Assembly (NCBI GenBank): GCA_964433555.1
Contig: CAYSRG010000008.1
Span: 1 to 64,000, forward strand
From: Stramentimicrobium sp964433555
GTDB taxonomy: Bacteria; Atribacterota; Phoenicimicrobiia; Phoenicimicrobiales; Stramentimicrobiaceae
DNA: 64,000 nt
Reading direction: 5' to 3'
Made by a program: the position numbers and the translations under genes. The notes under the pieces are model-generated. The model was given only the letters and a program-made list of their open reading frames with translations. It was not told the origin of the DNA and made no database searches. Within the stretch, counting starts at the first letter, position 1. Every line of letters starts with the position of its first letter. Below are positions 16,932-26,656 of this stretch, piece after piece.

Positions 16932-19271
16932 ATGCTAAAGGTTATTAAACGTAATAATACAGTACAATATTTTGACCAGAAAAAAATTATTAATGCTATT
17001 ACCCAAGCTATGAGGGAAACAATCAAGGGAGTAGATGAACAGCTATGTATCAATATTGCTCAAAAAATTGAACAGGACCTGAAAGGGACTATAGAAAGCG
17101 TAACAGTTGCCGATATTCAGGAGAGAGTAGAGACGGAATTAATGAACAGTGAGCGAAAAGATGTGGCCAAAGTATATATTTTATACCGGGAACAACGGGA
17201 TAAATTAAGGGAAATAGCTAAAGAAAATCATAAATTATTGACTGATGAATTCATAAGTAAATATAAGCATCTTCCCAATCCTTTCCCCACTCAGTTAGGG
17301 CAGTTTGTTTATTATCGTACTTACTCCAGGTGGCTACCCTTAGAAAAGAGAAGAGAGTACTGGTGGGAAGCAGTGAGAAGAGCGGTGGAATTCAATTGTA
17401 ATCTGGTTAAAACTACTCAACAAGAAGCTGAAGTCCTCTATGATAATATCTATCATCTAAGGCAATTTTTAGCCGGTCGAACATTGTGGACTGGCGGTAC
17501 GGAAGTTAGCTTAAAATATCCCATGTCTAATTTCAATTGTAGCTTTACGGTATTAGACAAGTTCAGTGCTTTTCGGGATTTGTTTTATCTGTTAATGATT
17601 GGTACTGGAGTGGGAGTTAGGGTTCTAAAATCAGATATCCAGAAATTACCGAAAGTAAGGACAAATATTAAAATAATTCATGAATCTTATTCGCCGGTTC
17701 CCAAAGAAGAAAGAGAAGATCTAACCAGCGTTACATTTCAAAAAGATACTGCACATATTATTATTGGCGATAGCAAGGAAGGATGGGTGCAGGCTTTAGA
17801 GATATATCTAAATATATTATCTCGCAAAGAATATCGACAGATTAATACCATTATTTTTAATTATGACCAGGTAAGGCCTAAGGGCGAAAAATTAAAGACT
17901 TTTGGGGGAACCGCCTCTGGCTATGAGAGCTTAGAGAGGATGTTTTTTAAAATAGATAAAATTATCAAGAATAATTGTTTTGGGCAGCTGAAAAAGTTAA
18001 AACCAGTCGATTGTATGGATGTTGCCAATATCATTGGTCAGAATGTAGTGGTTGGCGGAGTGAGGCGGACCAGCGAAGTAATACTATTTGACCCTGATGA
18101 TCAAGATATCTTAAATGCCAAAAACAATCTTTATGAGCAGATTGATGGTAAATGGATAAAAAATGAAGAGATTGATTATCGAGAAATGAGTAATAATAGT
18201 ATTTTTTATACTGCTAAGCCTTCTCGTGAAAAGTTATCCTGGCATATCAAACAGATGCGCTATAGCGGTGAACCAGGTTTTATGAATGCAGAAGCAGCTG
18301 CTCGGAGAAGACCTAATCTAGAAGGAGCCAATCCCTGTATGGAGGTCTTGTTGGATAGGGAACAGATGTGCAATCTAACTACAGTAAATGTGATGGGATT
18401 TGTGAGAGAGGGAAAAGTGGATGAAAAGAAGCTATGGGAAGCCCAGCGTCTCTCAGTTCGAGCTGCATTCAGAATGACTTTTTTAGATCTGGAATTAGAC
18501 AATTGGGATATCAAACAGAAAAGAGATAGATTAGTTGGTTGTAGTCTAACAGGATGGCAGGATATGGTGAATGCTACTAATATGTCTTCTGAAGAACAAT
18601 CACATTTGCGTAAAAAACTCCGAGAAGTTGCCCATCAAGAAGCTGAATCCTATGCCAAAAAATTAGGGACCAATCCGCCTCTTCTGGTTACTACTATTAA
18701 ACCAGAGGGCACAGTTACCCAGCTACCGACTGTTTCCAGCGGCATCCATTATTCCCATGCTCCCTTTTATATCAGAAGGGTGCGTATTAATGCTTCTGAT
18801 CCATTGCTTAAAGTTTGCGAAGAACTTGGCTATGACATAAAACCAGAAAATGGGCAGACTGAGGACAATTGTCGCACAAAGGTAATCTCTTTTCCCTGTA
18901 GTGCACCACCAGGAAAAACAAAAAAGGATATCTCTGCTATTGAGCAATTAGAGAATTATAGAGTCTTTCAGAAGGAATATTCTGATCATAATACTTCTAT
19001 TACTATACATGTTAGAAATAATGAATGGGAAGAGGTGGAAGAGTGGCTATGGAATAACTGGGATGATGTAGTAGCAGTCAGTTTCGTATCTCTGGATGAT
19101 AGTTTTTATGCTCAGATGCCCTATGAAGAAATAAGTAAGGAAGAATATGACAAGAGACTTAAGAATATGGTTCATTTTATTCCTTCCCTTATTTCTAAAT
19201 ATGAGAAAGATGAGATAATAATTGATGCTGGTGATGAATCTTGTGAAAATGGTATTTGTCCTATAAGGTAA
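16932..19271 (+). CDS. nrdJ: Adenosylcobalamin-dependent ribonucleoside-triphosphate reductase (class II)
   Basis: A 779-residue class II enzyme that reduces ribonucleoside triphosphates with coenzyme B12, independent of oxygen. An ATP-cone (residues 1-90) precedes the barrel. Catalytic cysteines are all present: C203 (NFNCSFTVLD) for the disulfide site, C469 (NPCMEVLL) as the thiyl site and C480 (MCNLTTVN), the 11-residue spacing matching the C408/C419 pair of the Lactobacillus enzyme. The C-terminal pair C771/C776 (CENGIC) has the same spacing as C731/C736. The loop TIKPEGTVTQLP and SSGIHYSHAPF are diagnostic. Two features suggest the monomeric type: no separate beta-subunit gene is nearby, and the length is near 740-780. 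No cobalamin riboswitch is visible upstream. Confidence 0.95.
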   Translation: MLKVIKRNNTVQYFDQKKIINAITQAMRETIKGVDEQLCINIAQKIEQDLKGTIESVTVADIQERVETELMNSERKDVAKVYILYREQRDKLREIAKENHKLLTDEFISKYKHLPNPFPTQLGQFVYYRTYSRWLPLEKRREYWWEAVRRAVEFNCNLVKTTQQEAEVLYDNIYHLRQFLAGRTLWTGGTEVSLKYPMSNFNCSFTVLDKFSAFRDLFYLLMIGTGVGVRVLKSDIQKLPKVRTNIKIIHESYSPVPKEEREDLTSVTFQKDTAHIIIGDSKEGWVQALEIYLNILSRKEYRQINTIIFNYDQVRPKGEKLKTFGGTASGYESLERMFFKIDKIIKNNCFGQLKKLKPVDCMDVANIIGQNVVVGGVRRTSEVILFDPDDQDILNAKNNLYEQIDGKWIKNEEIDYREMSNNSIFYTAKPSREKLSWHIKQMRYSGEPGFMNAEAAARRRPNLEGANPCMEVLLDREQMCNLTTVNVMGFVREGKVDEKKLWEAQRLSVRAAFRMTFLDLELDNWDIKQKRDRLVGCSLTGWQDMVNATNMSSEEQSHLRKKLREVAHQEAESYAKKLGTNPPLLVTTIKPEGTVTQLPTVSSGIHYSHAPFYIRRVRINASDPLLKVCEELGYDIKPENGQTEDNCRTKVISFPCSAPPGKTKKDISAIEQLENYRVFQKEYSDHNTSITIHVRNNEWEEVEEWLWNNWDDVVAVSFVSLDDSFYAQMPYEEISKEEYDKRLKNMVHFIPSLISKYEKDEIIIDAGDESCENGICPIR

Positions 19272-19302
19272 GTGAAGATAATTATTAATCTATAGAAATT
19301 TA

Positions 19303-19824
19303 TTAAAAATATTCCTGGTTCTTTTTTAAGAAAAAAGAAACCAATAATAATACTATTCCTGATGTGATAGATACATCCGCTATGTTTAATATTCCGGTTC
19401 TTAAATTTCCTATTCCTATATTAAAAAAATCGATAACAATACCGTCATGGATAATACGATCAATTAAATTACTGAATCCACCGCTAATTATTAAGGATAA
19501 GGACAAGGTCGATAAGCTGTTACCAGCTTCGAAATGGAAATAATAAATTAGCAGGATAACTAATATAATTGCTACCAGAATAACAAAAATCCAGAGTTTC
19601 CATTCAGCTGGTAGAGAAGAGCCTAAACCTAAAAAAGAACCTTCATTTTGAGCCAATTGTATTCTAATGGTACCACCTAATAGTTTAGTAACCGAATCAG
19701 GTTCCAGTACTCTTTGAGCAGTAAACTTAGTGGTTTGATCACAACCCACACAAAAAAGGGATACCAATAAAAGTAATGATGCCTTAGGCATATTAATAAA
19801 AAAATTAAACAATTTTTTCTTCAT
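19303..19824 (-). CDS. lspA: Prolipoprotein signal peptidase (LspA)
   Basis: A 173-residue inner-membrane aspartyl protease that removes signal peptides from lipoproteins. Four membrane segments and the conserved blocks FCVGCDQTTK, NEGSFLGLG, SNLIDRII and LNIADVSI are present, the last two each carrying a catalytic Asp. The start is set at the Met of KKKLFNFF (minus-strand base 19824) because it gives the usual short tail before helix 1; an upstream Met at 19872 would add 16 residues. It is convergent with nrdJ, whose stop lies 32 bp away. The presence of LspA implies lipoproteins, such as the binding protein at 59.5 kb. Confidence 0.93.
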   Translation of the reverse strand: MKKKLFNFFINMPKASLLLLVSLFCVGCDQTTKFTAQRVLEPDSVTKLLGGTIRIQLAQNEGSFLGLGSSLPAEWKLWIFVILVAIILVILLIYYFHFEAGNSLSTLSLSLIISGGFSNLIDRIIHDGIVIDFFNIGIGNLRTGILNIADVSITSGIVLLLVSFFLKKNQEYF

Positions 19825-20217
19825 ATTTTCATCCAATAGCATTATTGGTAATTGGTATATCCTGCTTTGCACTTCTGCAATAATTAAAAAAAGTAAACAA
19901 GATAATGCTTTTAGTGTTTCAAGAAATTACTACAATTGTAAAATGCTTCTGAATATTAAGCTGATTATAATCAAGTAAACTTGATTCCATAGTAATTCAA
20001 GAAGAATAATTTTGCAAGGGGCATTGAGAAGTTTGGAAATTGATAAAAAAATTGTATATACCTAAAGAGGCTGGACTATAAATATACTAATCGAAGGGTA
20101 TCTGATAATTAATAGTCTCTGGAAAGGGCATACTGAAATAGAGGAAAGATTCAAAAACCAGCTTAATTAGATATTAATTGCTTGAAAATAAAAAAATTAG
20201 ATTTTTTTAAAAATATA

Positions 20218-20261
20218 TTGATTTTTTAGAAAATGATTGTATAATAAAACTGGATAGACCA
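20218..20261 (+). promoter_or_regulatory. Promoter with candidate GntR operator
   Basis: TTGATT (20218-20223) and TATAAT (20240-20245) are separated by 16 nt. Just after the -10 lies TGGATAGACCA (20251-20261), which has the outer TGG/CCA of FadR-type operators (TGGTnnnACCA) but imperfect inner bases. Autoregulation by the GntR protein is plausible, not shown. Confidence 0.55.
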
Positions 20262-20294
20262 ATAAACCATTTACCCACTTATCCATAATACCAG

Positions 20295-20329
20295 TTATTT
20301 TATAATTTAGAAATTATAAAATAATTTTT
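20295..20329 (+). terminator. AT-only hairpin with T-tract, possible attenuator
   Basis: A perfect 14-bp inverted repeat (20295-20308 and 20311-20324, 2-nt centre) is followed by five Ts. It stands between the promoter and the GntR gene. With only A-T pairs it would be a weak terminator, and it could equally be a protein-binding palindrome. Confidence 0.4.
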
Positions 20330-20493
20330 AATTAATTAAGGAACAGTATATATGCATAGTTAGATTTTAGTGTAGAGCAAATAATTCCTTGTAATTTATA
20401 TCTTTAGACAAAAGGAATTTATTATATAAAAAATTAAATACAGGGTAATTAAGAGAAGTATTCTCCTTGATTATCCTAAAAAGAGGTGTGGAT

Positions 20494-21201
20494 ATGACTT
20501 TTAAAGCAATTACACCTATCAGGTTGTATGAAAGCGTAACTGAACAGATTATAAATTTAATTAAAAACAATGAGTTAAAACCAGGAGATAAACTTCCACC
20601 AGAAAGAGAACTTGCTGAAAAACTCTCTATTAGTAGAGGTTCCCTAAGAGAAGCTTTTCGAGTTTTAGAATCAAGAGGATTAATAAAAAGCAAGCCTGGT
20701 GGAGGTAGATTCATTCGAGAAATCAGCAAGGAAGCAATTATCGATACCGAAAATGTTATTTTGAACTTAGAGAAATCTTCAATTTTGGAGTTAATAGAAG
20801 CAAGAGAAATATTTGAAGTAAAGATTGTTGAGCTTGCCGCTCAAAGAGCCACTGATGATGATATAAAATCAATAGAAAAAGCTTTAATCAAAATGGATGA
20901 AGAAGTAGAAATAGAAGATAAATATGAAGAGAATGAAGAAAAAACCGAATTAGATACAGAGTTTCATTTAGCCATAGCAAGAGCTTCTCATAATTTTGTT
21001 TTTGTCAATATCATGAGATTGCATCTTGATTTATTGAAGGATACTCGGGAAAGAACCAGACAAATACCGGGTAGACGTGAACAGCTGAAGAGGGAACACC
21101 AAGCTATTTTTCTAGGTATTAAAGAACATGATGATAAAAAAGCTATAGGGGCTATGCTGAATCATTTAAGGAAAATTAAAGCAGCAATAGTAGAAATGTA
21201 A
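20494..21201 (+). CDS. GntR/FadR-family transcriptional regulator (FCD domain)
   Basis: A 235-residue regulator with an N-terminal winged helix (residues 10-75: YESVTEQII, KPGDKLPPERELAEKL, SRGSLREAFRVLESRG) and a helical FCD ligand-binding domain (about 95-230). Within it, the E-x3-E/D and His positions that carry a metal in FCD proteins can be seen (ELIEAREIFE, DTEFHLAIARAS). The start is ATG 20494, 6 nt after AGAGGTG; a longer frame from 20467 has no SD. It heads the catabolic island and is expected to sense the substrate or an intermediate and to repress the genes downstream until it is present. Confidence 0.9.
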   Translation: MTFKAITPIRLYESVTEQIINLIKNNELKPGDKLPPERELAEKLSISRGSLREAFRVLESRGLIKSKPGGGRFIREISKEAIIDTENVILNLEKSSILELIEAREIFEVKIVELAAQRATDDDIKSIEKALIKMDEEVEIEDKYEENEEKTELDTEFHLAIARASHNFVFVNIMRLHLDLLKDTRERTRQIPGRREQLKREHQAIFLGIKEHDDKKAIGAMLNHLRKIKAAIVEM

Positions 21202-21236
21202 TTCTCAATTAACTAAATAGAGAGAGGAACTACAAT

Positions 21237-22607
21237 TTGAATAATGTAGATAACACAAAAGGAATAAGTGAACACCTTGTCGATTTTCTTTTTAACCTGG
21301 ATTATAGTGACCTCCCTTCTGAAGTCGTGCATCAGGCAAAGAGATGTTTGTTGGATTATTTGGGAGTTACATTAGCAGGTTCAGCTACAGAAACTGCGGA
21401 CAAGTTGAAATATTTTCTCTCAAATTTTAAAGAAGAAGCACAATGTACAGTAATCGGTTATAAGAGGAAAACAGATATCTTCAAGTCTGCAATGTTAAAT
21501 GGAATTACATCACATGTCCTAGAGTTAGATGACGGGCATAGATATGCTACAGTGCATACTGGCGCTGCGGTGATTTCATCGCTGTTACCATTGATAGAAC
21601 AACGCGGAAACATCGATGGTAAGAGCGCAATTGTATCCCTTGTTGTAGGTTATGAAACTGCATTAATGTTAGGTAAAGCTGTTCAACCGTCTCATAGAAG
21701 TCGCGGATTTCATGCTACCGCTACGTGCGGCACTATCGGCGCAGCGATGGCAGCCTCAAAAGCTTTAAATCTTTCAAAAGAGGATATGTCTAATGCTTTG
21801 GGTTTAGCAGGTACCAGTGCCTCTGGTTTGCTGCAGTTTTTAGAAGACGGCTCTGAAATTAAACAATATCATCCCGGGAAGGCTGCATTATGTGGATTAT
21901 TAGCAGCATATTTAGCTCAAAGTGGACTTACTGCCCCTCATAATATCCTGGAAGGTGGAAGAGGTTTCTTTCATTCGACTACTGATAATTGTAAACTTTC
22001 AGGAATTTCTGCAAATTTAGGTAAATCATATGCAATCTTGGATGTTTATTTTAAGCCTTATGCTGCTTGCCGGCATTGTCATGCTCCTATAGAGGCTATT
22101 CTTAATATTCGCAGTAGAAATAATTTTGACATTGATCAAATAAATAAAATTTTTGTATTTACCTATAGATCCGCAGTAGATGGTCACAGCGACCCTTTAC
22201 CCAAAAGTATTGTAGGAGCTAAGATGAGTGTGCCTTTTAGCGTAGCCGTAACCTTAAAAACAGGATGGGCTGGACCAAAGCAGTTTGAACCATCTTCTTT
22301 TAATGATCCCGAAATAGTAAGTATAGCTAAAAAAGTGGAAGTTAAAGAAGACCCTACCTTTACTCAATTGGTGCCACTAAAAAGACCTGCAGTTGTAGAA
22401 ATAACGATGTTAGATGGCAGAAAATTTCAGGATAGGGTAGATTTTCCCAAGGGCGAACCAGAGAATCCAATGAGTGATGAGAATCTTAGAAAGAAGTTTA
22501 CAGAACTAACCTCCTCTTGCCGTTCAACAGAAGAGATAAAAAATATAGTTAAAATAGTAGAAAACACTGAAAAACAAATTGGGGAAATATATCCCAATTT
22601 ATATTAG
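21237..22607 (+). CDS. MmgE/PrpD-family protein
   Basis: A 456-residue MmgE/PrpD protein, the family of 2-methylcitrate dehydratase, cis-aconitate decarboxylase and iminodisuccinate epimerase. Marks are LDYLGVTLAG near residue 40, NGITSHVLELDDGHRYA (about 85-100), the RSRGFHATATCGTIGAA block (about 155-170) and AACRHCHAPIEA (about 280). Start is TTG 21237, 9 nt after AGAGAGG. It begins 35 nt after the regulator. In this cluster it may dehydrate or isomerise a branched tricarboxylate-like acid. The exact reaction is not determined by sequence. Confidence 0.9.
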   Translation: MNNVDNTKGISEHLVDFLFNLDYSDLPSEVVHQAKRCLLDYLGVTLAGSATETADKLKYFLSNFKEEAQCTVIGYKRKTDIFKSAMLNGITSHVLELDDGHRYATVHTGAAVISSLLPLIEQRGNIDGKSAIVSLVVGYETALMLGKAVQPSHRSRGFHATATCGTIGAAMAASKALNLSKEDMSNALGLAGTSASGLLQFLEDGSEIKQYHPGKAALCGLLAAYLAQSGLTAPHNILEGGRGFFHSTTDNCKLSGISANLGKSYAILDVYFKPYAACRHCHAPIEAILNIRSRNNFDIDQINKIFVFTYRSAVDGHSDPLPKSIVGAKMSVPFSVAVTLKTGWAGPKQFEPSSFNDPEIVSIAKKVEVKEDPTFTQLVPLKRPAVVEITMLDGRKFQDRVDFPKGEPENPMSDENLRKKFTELTSSCRSTEEIKNIVKIVENTEKQIGEIYPNLY

Positions 22608-22662
22608 CCAACATATTAGGTAATTAAGAAAAAATAACTTTATTTACAAGGAGTTTGTCTTT

Positions 22663-23583
22663 ATGAAAAATAGTATGAAAAAAACTAGAGAATTTTTAAC
22701 AAATTTTGGACTTCCTGCTGGAGATCGACATGATCTTCCTACTTCAACCAAGAGGTTTCCGGATGGGGCACAATATCGCTGGGAAGTACCAGGTATTCAA
22801 GGGCCTGGAGCGATGCGCGCTTTGTTAGAGGATTTTGATAAAAGAGGGCTTATTTTACATAGGGTAACTCAAACGAAGGGTATCATAACTCTTACTGACG
22901 AAGAAATTCAGGAAATGGTGGATCTGGCGAAAAAATGGCAGGTTGAATTGGTTTTAGCAGTTGGCCCCAGAGCTACCTATGATACTGGAGCCATGGTAAG
23001 AACATCAGAAGGAGTTAGAATGGGCTATCGCTTGCGGGGTCAAGAACAGATAGTTCGAGCTATAGAGGATGTGAAAAGGGCAACCGAGATAGGCTGCAGA
23101 TCTATTCTAGTATATGATGAAGGGCTTCTCTGGATCATGAATGAGATGAGAAAAAAAGGAGAGATTCCTTCAGAAACTCATTTTAAGGTTTCTGCTCACT
23201 GCGGTCACGGTAATCCCTGCTCAGCTAAATTGTTAGAAAGTCTAGGAGCGAATACTATTAATTTAGTCAGGGATATTCAGGTTGAAATGTATGCTGCCGT
23301 TCGTCAAGCGATTAATGTCCCTCTGGATATGCATACTGAAAATCCGGAATCTTCAGGTGGATTTATAAGACATTATGAAGTGCCTGAAATTGTTAGAGTG
23401 GCTGCTCCTATGTATTTAAAGACTGGTGGTTCAGTGGCAAAGACACATAGCTGGGAAACCACTGACGCCGAAGCTCGCAAGAGAGCTAAACAGGTTGCCT
23501 TAGTACAAAGGGTTATTAATCATTACTATCCCGAGGCAATCCGTTCCGAGCGTGGACCAAAAGATCTGGCAATTCCAGTATAA
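22663..23583 (+). CDS. TIM-barrel protein resembling bacterial U32-like peptidases of unknown role
   Basis: A 306-residue protein with the repeated strand-helix layout of a TIM barrel (LVLAVGPRA, CRSILVYDEG, FKVSAHCGHGN, TINLVRDIQ, VPLDMHTENP). A DLPTSTKRFPDGAQYRWE start and the glycine-rich SAHCGHGNPC are striking. It resembles proteins that databases often label as U32-family peptidase, but I see no catalytic signature that proves proteolysis. Conserved H and E residues in SAHCGHG and MHTENPESS could form a metal site. It lies 55 nt after PrpD and 49 nt before the dehydrogenase, inside the operon, so a lyase or isomerase role is equally possible. Confidence 0.5.
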   Translation: MKNSMKKTREFLTNFGLPAGDRHDLPTSTKRFPDGAQYRWEVPGIQGPGAMRALLEDFDKRGLILHRVTQTKGIITLTDEEIQEMVDLAKKWQVELVLAVGPRATYDTGAMVRTSEGVRMGYRLRGQEQIVRAIEDVKRATEIGCRSILVYDEGLLWIMNEMRKKGEIPSETHFKVSAHCGHGNPCSAKLLESLGANTINLVRDIQVEMYAAVRQAINVPLDMHTENPESSGGFIRHYEVPEIVRVAAPMYLKTGGSVAKTHSWETTDAEARKRAKQVALVQRVINHYYPEAIRSERGPKDLAIPV

Positions 23584-23632
23584 AAAGAGAAACGGGTATC
23601 GTTTTTGAAAGGAAAAGGAGGCCTACATAACA

Positions 23633-24517
23633 ATGAATCAACCAAAAATTGGTTTTATTGGTTTTGGGGAAGCAGCATTTAATATAGCCAGAGGATTAAA
23701 TAAAGAAGGCATTGATAACATCTTTGCTTATGATAAATATGCAGATAAAGAGCCAAATTCTAAGTTGATAAAGTCAAGGTCAGTTGAGGCAGGTGTAACT
23801 TTAAAGAAGGACATAAGACAACTTATTGATACCGCTAATATCATTTTTTGTGCTGTAAGTGCCAATATGGTGGTACCCATTGCTGAGGAGGTACAGCCAT
23901 ACCTAAAACCTGATCAGATATATATTGATATCAATTCATCCTCTCCGAAAGCTAAAAAACAAGCTTCTGAGATTATTTCTAAGTCAGATGCCTCTTTTGT
24001 GGATGTGGCAGTAATGGCTTCCGTCCCTTTATTTGGCCATAAGGTACCTTTATTAATAAGCGGTCCAGGAGCCAAGCAGTTTTTAGATATTATGCAGAAA
24101 TATAATATGAATATGACTTACTACGGAGAAAATGTAGGTACTGCTTCGGCCATAAAGATGTTTAGAAGTGTTTTTATGAAGGGTATCGCTATGCTTTTAT
24201 TAGAAACAATCGTTGCCAGTCATAAATATGGTGTAGAAGACGATGTATGGTCATCTATTTTAGAAACATTAACCAATAGTTCAGATAAAAGAATAAATGG
24301 ATGGATTACCAGGACTGTTATTAATTCAGAGCGTCGTGAACATGAAATGGAAGAGGTTGTATCTTTATTACAAGATTTAAGCATTGATAACATGATGTCG
24401 ACAGCAACCAGGAAAAAGATGAGATGGTGCACAAATCTGGGTCTAAGAGAGTATTTTAAGGGTATTCCCCCAAGTGACTATCATGAGGTATTGAAGGCTG
24501 TGGATAGTATATTGTAA
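23633..24517 (+). CDS. 6-phosphogluconate dehydrogenase-like NAD(P) oxidoreductase (DUF1932 type)
   Basis: A 294-residue beta-hydroxyacid-dehydrogenase-like protein. The NAD(P) motif KIGFIGFGEAAFNIA is at residues 5-19, DINSSSP and GPGAKQF are in the nucleotide domain, and the second-domain helix with the catalytic Lys is in TASAIKMFRS. The C-terminal part resembles DUF1932. Such enzymes oxidise 3-hydroxy acids, for example tartronate-, hydroxyisobutyrate- or threonate-like substrates. SD AAAGGAGG lies before ATG. It sits between the TIM-barrel protein and the TRAP transporter, which fits use of an imported hydroxy acid. Confidence 0.82.
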   Translation: MNQPKIGFIGFGEAAFNIARGLNKEGIDNIFAYDKYADKEPNSKLIKSRSVEAGVTLKKDIRQLIDTANIIFCAVSANMVVPIAEEVQPYLKPDQIYIDINSSSPKAKKQASEIISKSDASFVDVAVMASVPLFGHKVPLLISGPGAKQFLDIMQKYNMNMTYYGENVGTASAIKMFRSVFMKGIAMLLLETIVASHKYGVEDDVWSSILETLTNSSDKRINGWITRTVINSERREHEMEEVVSLLQDLSIDNMMSTATRKKMRWCTNLGLREYFKGIPPSDYHEVLKAVDSIL

Positions 24518-24607
24518 AAGATTCTTGTGAAGAATAGAGAAAAGTTTAAATACAGTTAGCATTTAGGAGATTTGTTTGATATTCAATTAAGGAGGTTTCT
24601 CCCATCT

Positions 24608-26497
24608 ATGAAAACAGCAAAAAATGTTCCAATACAGATGAATAAAGAAGAAGTATCAAAGAAAGCAGTTATTTTTATATCATTTATTCTTGTTTTATAT
24701 ATCTTAGTTACAAAACTTCGCTATCCTCCAGAACCATTTCTTGATCATAGTATTTATATACTTTCCTGTACTTTGATTCTTTTTTTTACTAAGTTCCCAA
24801 AATACAAAGGAATAAGAAAAGCATTATTAGTATTAGGTACCCTATGTGCCCTAATTGGAGTCATCTATGTAGTAATATCAGTACAAAGGATATATGAAAA
24901 TTATTTAATAGCAAATGATCAAATGGATTTTTATTTCTTTTTAGTATATTTTATTGGGGCAATTATTTTACTTTATGACAATCAAGGTGGGCGTATTATA
25001 TCTTTTTTGGCGATATTTGCAGTTGGATATTTGTTCATTGGTAGATATTTACCAGGAATTTTTTCTTGCCCAGCTTTTAACCTACGACAAATTGCTACTA
25101 TGGTTTATATAAGTTATGATCAAGGTGTTTTTGGATCATTTATATCAATAATATCAAGAATATTATCTATATTCTTTATGTTTTCCAGTCTCCTTGTAGT
25201 AACAGGGTTGGGAGATTGGATTAGATCAATATCTATGCTAATAGCGGGAAAAACAAAGGGAGGCCCTGCAAAAGTCGCGGTTATTGCTAGTGCATTGTTT
25301 GGAATGTTAAGTGGAAGTACTATGTCAAACGTAGCAGCAACGGGTTCATTTACAATACCTCTAATGAAAAGAATAGGATATAAGCCAAAAACTGCCGCTG
25401 CAATAGAAACAATAGCATCTACAGGAGGAGGGATTACTCCACCAATAATGGCACTGAGTGCTTTTTTAATGTCTGAAATTCTTGGTGTTCCTTATGTTCA
25501 GGTAATTATATGGGCTATTGTCCCAGCCTTTCTTTGGTATTATACTACTTTTTTGTATGTTCATGTTACCGCTATAACTCAGGATGTTGAAATTTGGAGT
25601 CCTCCCCGGGAAGAGCTTCTGGAAACTTTTAAAGAGACTGCTCATTTAATTATACCTATCTTAATACTTATTGGTTCATTATTATACCTAAGAGTGGCAG
25701 AAACAGCAGCTCTTTATTCTGTAATCTCTCTTTTTATTCTATCTTTTCTTAGAAAAAGAACACGCCTGAATATTGAAAAGACAAAGATATTTTTAACAAA
25801 TTTTACTAAAACATTAGCAACAATCTGTATTTTAAATACTATATTAGGAGTTTTTGTAGGGGCGATTCTATCGACAGGCACACATACCAAATTAATTGCT
25901 CTAGTCATTGGAGGAATAACAAACTGGTTGTTAGTTGCAGTTATTATTTTTGTTTTGTGTGTATTACTTGGTATGCTGGTTCCCCCTTTTGTATCCTACA
26001 TTACAGTCGTTCTTATTGCGGTGCCAGCATTAAGTAGAATGGGTTTTAACCCTCCCGCTATTCATATGTTTGTATTGTATTGTTGTGCATTAGCTCCTAT
26101 AACTCCTCCAGTTGCTATGGGTGCTTTTACTGCAGCGGCGATAGCTGACTCAGATGCAATGGAAACAGCTAAAGAAGCTACCATTAAATCCCTTTTCTTG
26201 TGGATTATTCCCTTTATACTTTTTAGGTATGAAATATTCTTAGGAATAAACACTGATTTAAATTTAATTTTAAAGTGGATTGTCTTCTTGATGCTTGCTA
26301 CTTTGTTATTTACTTTTGGAATCAATAGATATTGTTTTGGAAAAATATCAAGTTGTTGGGCACTTTTTTTAATAGTAAATGCATTGTTAATAGTTCAACC
26401 AGTAAACGAATGGTTATCAATTTTGAGTGTTGTAACAGGTCTAGGAATCATGTTTTTGTTATATATCAATAGAAAAAAGAATAAAGAAAAAATCTAA
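24608..26497 (+). CDS. TRAP transporter fused permease (4TM/12TM type)
   Basis: A 629-residue membrane protein in which the small and large TRAP permease subunits are joined. An N-terminal set of about four to five membrane segments is followed by a DctM-like part. DctM motifs visible are AGKTKGGPAKVAVIASALFG, LSGSTMSNVAATGSFTIPL, ASTGGGITPPIMAL and PITPPVAMGAFTAAAIA. The start is ATG 24608, behind AAGGAGG at 24589-24595, a long 12-nt spacing; a TTG at 24572 is too close to its SD. Fused permeases pair with TAXI-type binding proteins, and the TAXI gene is next. Driving force is Na+ or H+. Confidence 0.9.
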   Translation: MKTAKNVPIQMNKEEVSKKAVIFISFILVLYILVTKLRYPPEPFLDHSIYILSCTLILFFTKFPKYKGIRKALLVLGTLCALIGVIYVVISVQRIYENYLIANDQMDFYFFLVYFIGAIILLYDNQGGRIISFLAIFAVGYLFIGRYLPGIFSCPAFNLRQIATMVYISYDQGVFGSFISIISRILSIFFMFSSLLVVTGLGDWIRSISMLIAGKTKGGPAKVAVIASALFGMLSGSTMSNVAATGSFTIPLMKRIGYKPKTAAAIETIASTGGGITPPIMALSAFLMSEILGVPYVQVIIWAIVPAFLWYYTTFLYVHVTAITQDVEIWSPPREELLETFKETAHLIIPILILIGSLLYLRVAETAALYSVISLFILSFLRKRTRLNIEKTKIFLTNFTKTLATICILNTILGVFVGAILSTGTHTKLIALVIGGITNWLLVAVIIFVLCVLLGMLVPPFVSYITVVLIAVPALSRMGFNPPAIHMFVLYCCALAPITPPVAMGAFTAAAIADSDAMETAKEATIKSLFLWIIPFILFRYEIFLGINTDLNLILKWIVFLMLATLLFTFGINRYCFGKISSCWALFLIVNALLIVQPVNEWLSILSVVTGLGIMFLLYINRKKNKEKI

Positions 26498-26567
26498 TCA
26501 AAAATTATAAATAACTGAAAATACTTTAAATTTAAATAATATAAAATCCCAATCTCGGATTCCAAAA

Positions 26568-26590
26568 GAGGAGGAGGTGATATTCAGTAA
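26568..26590 (+). promoter_or_regulatory. Leader SD with two-codon frame upstream of the TAXI gene
   Basis: GAGGAGGAGGTGAT (26568-26581) is a very strong SD that precedes no gene. The following bases read ATT-CAG-TAA (26582-26590). The true SD TAGGAGG of the binding protein starts 26642. See the leader at 37185 and 46611 for the same plan. Confidence 0.55.
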
Positions 26591-26656
26591 AAATTAGTAG
26601 GATATTGGATTTTATAATTTAGAAAATTTGAAAATAATTATTAGGAGGAACATTCA

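Larger units (their letters stand above)
19825..20493. other. Intergenic region upstream of the island-1 regulator
   Basis: About 670 nt without a gene. It holds the lspA upstream side, one likely promoter at 20218-20245 and an AT-rich hairpin at 20295-20324. The segment 19880-20210 shows no reading frame, repeat or RNA that I can support. Confidence 0.5.
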
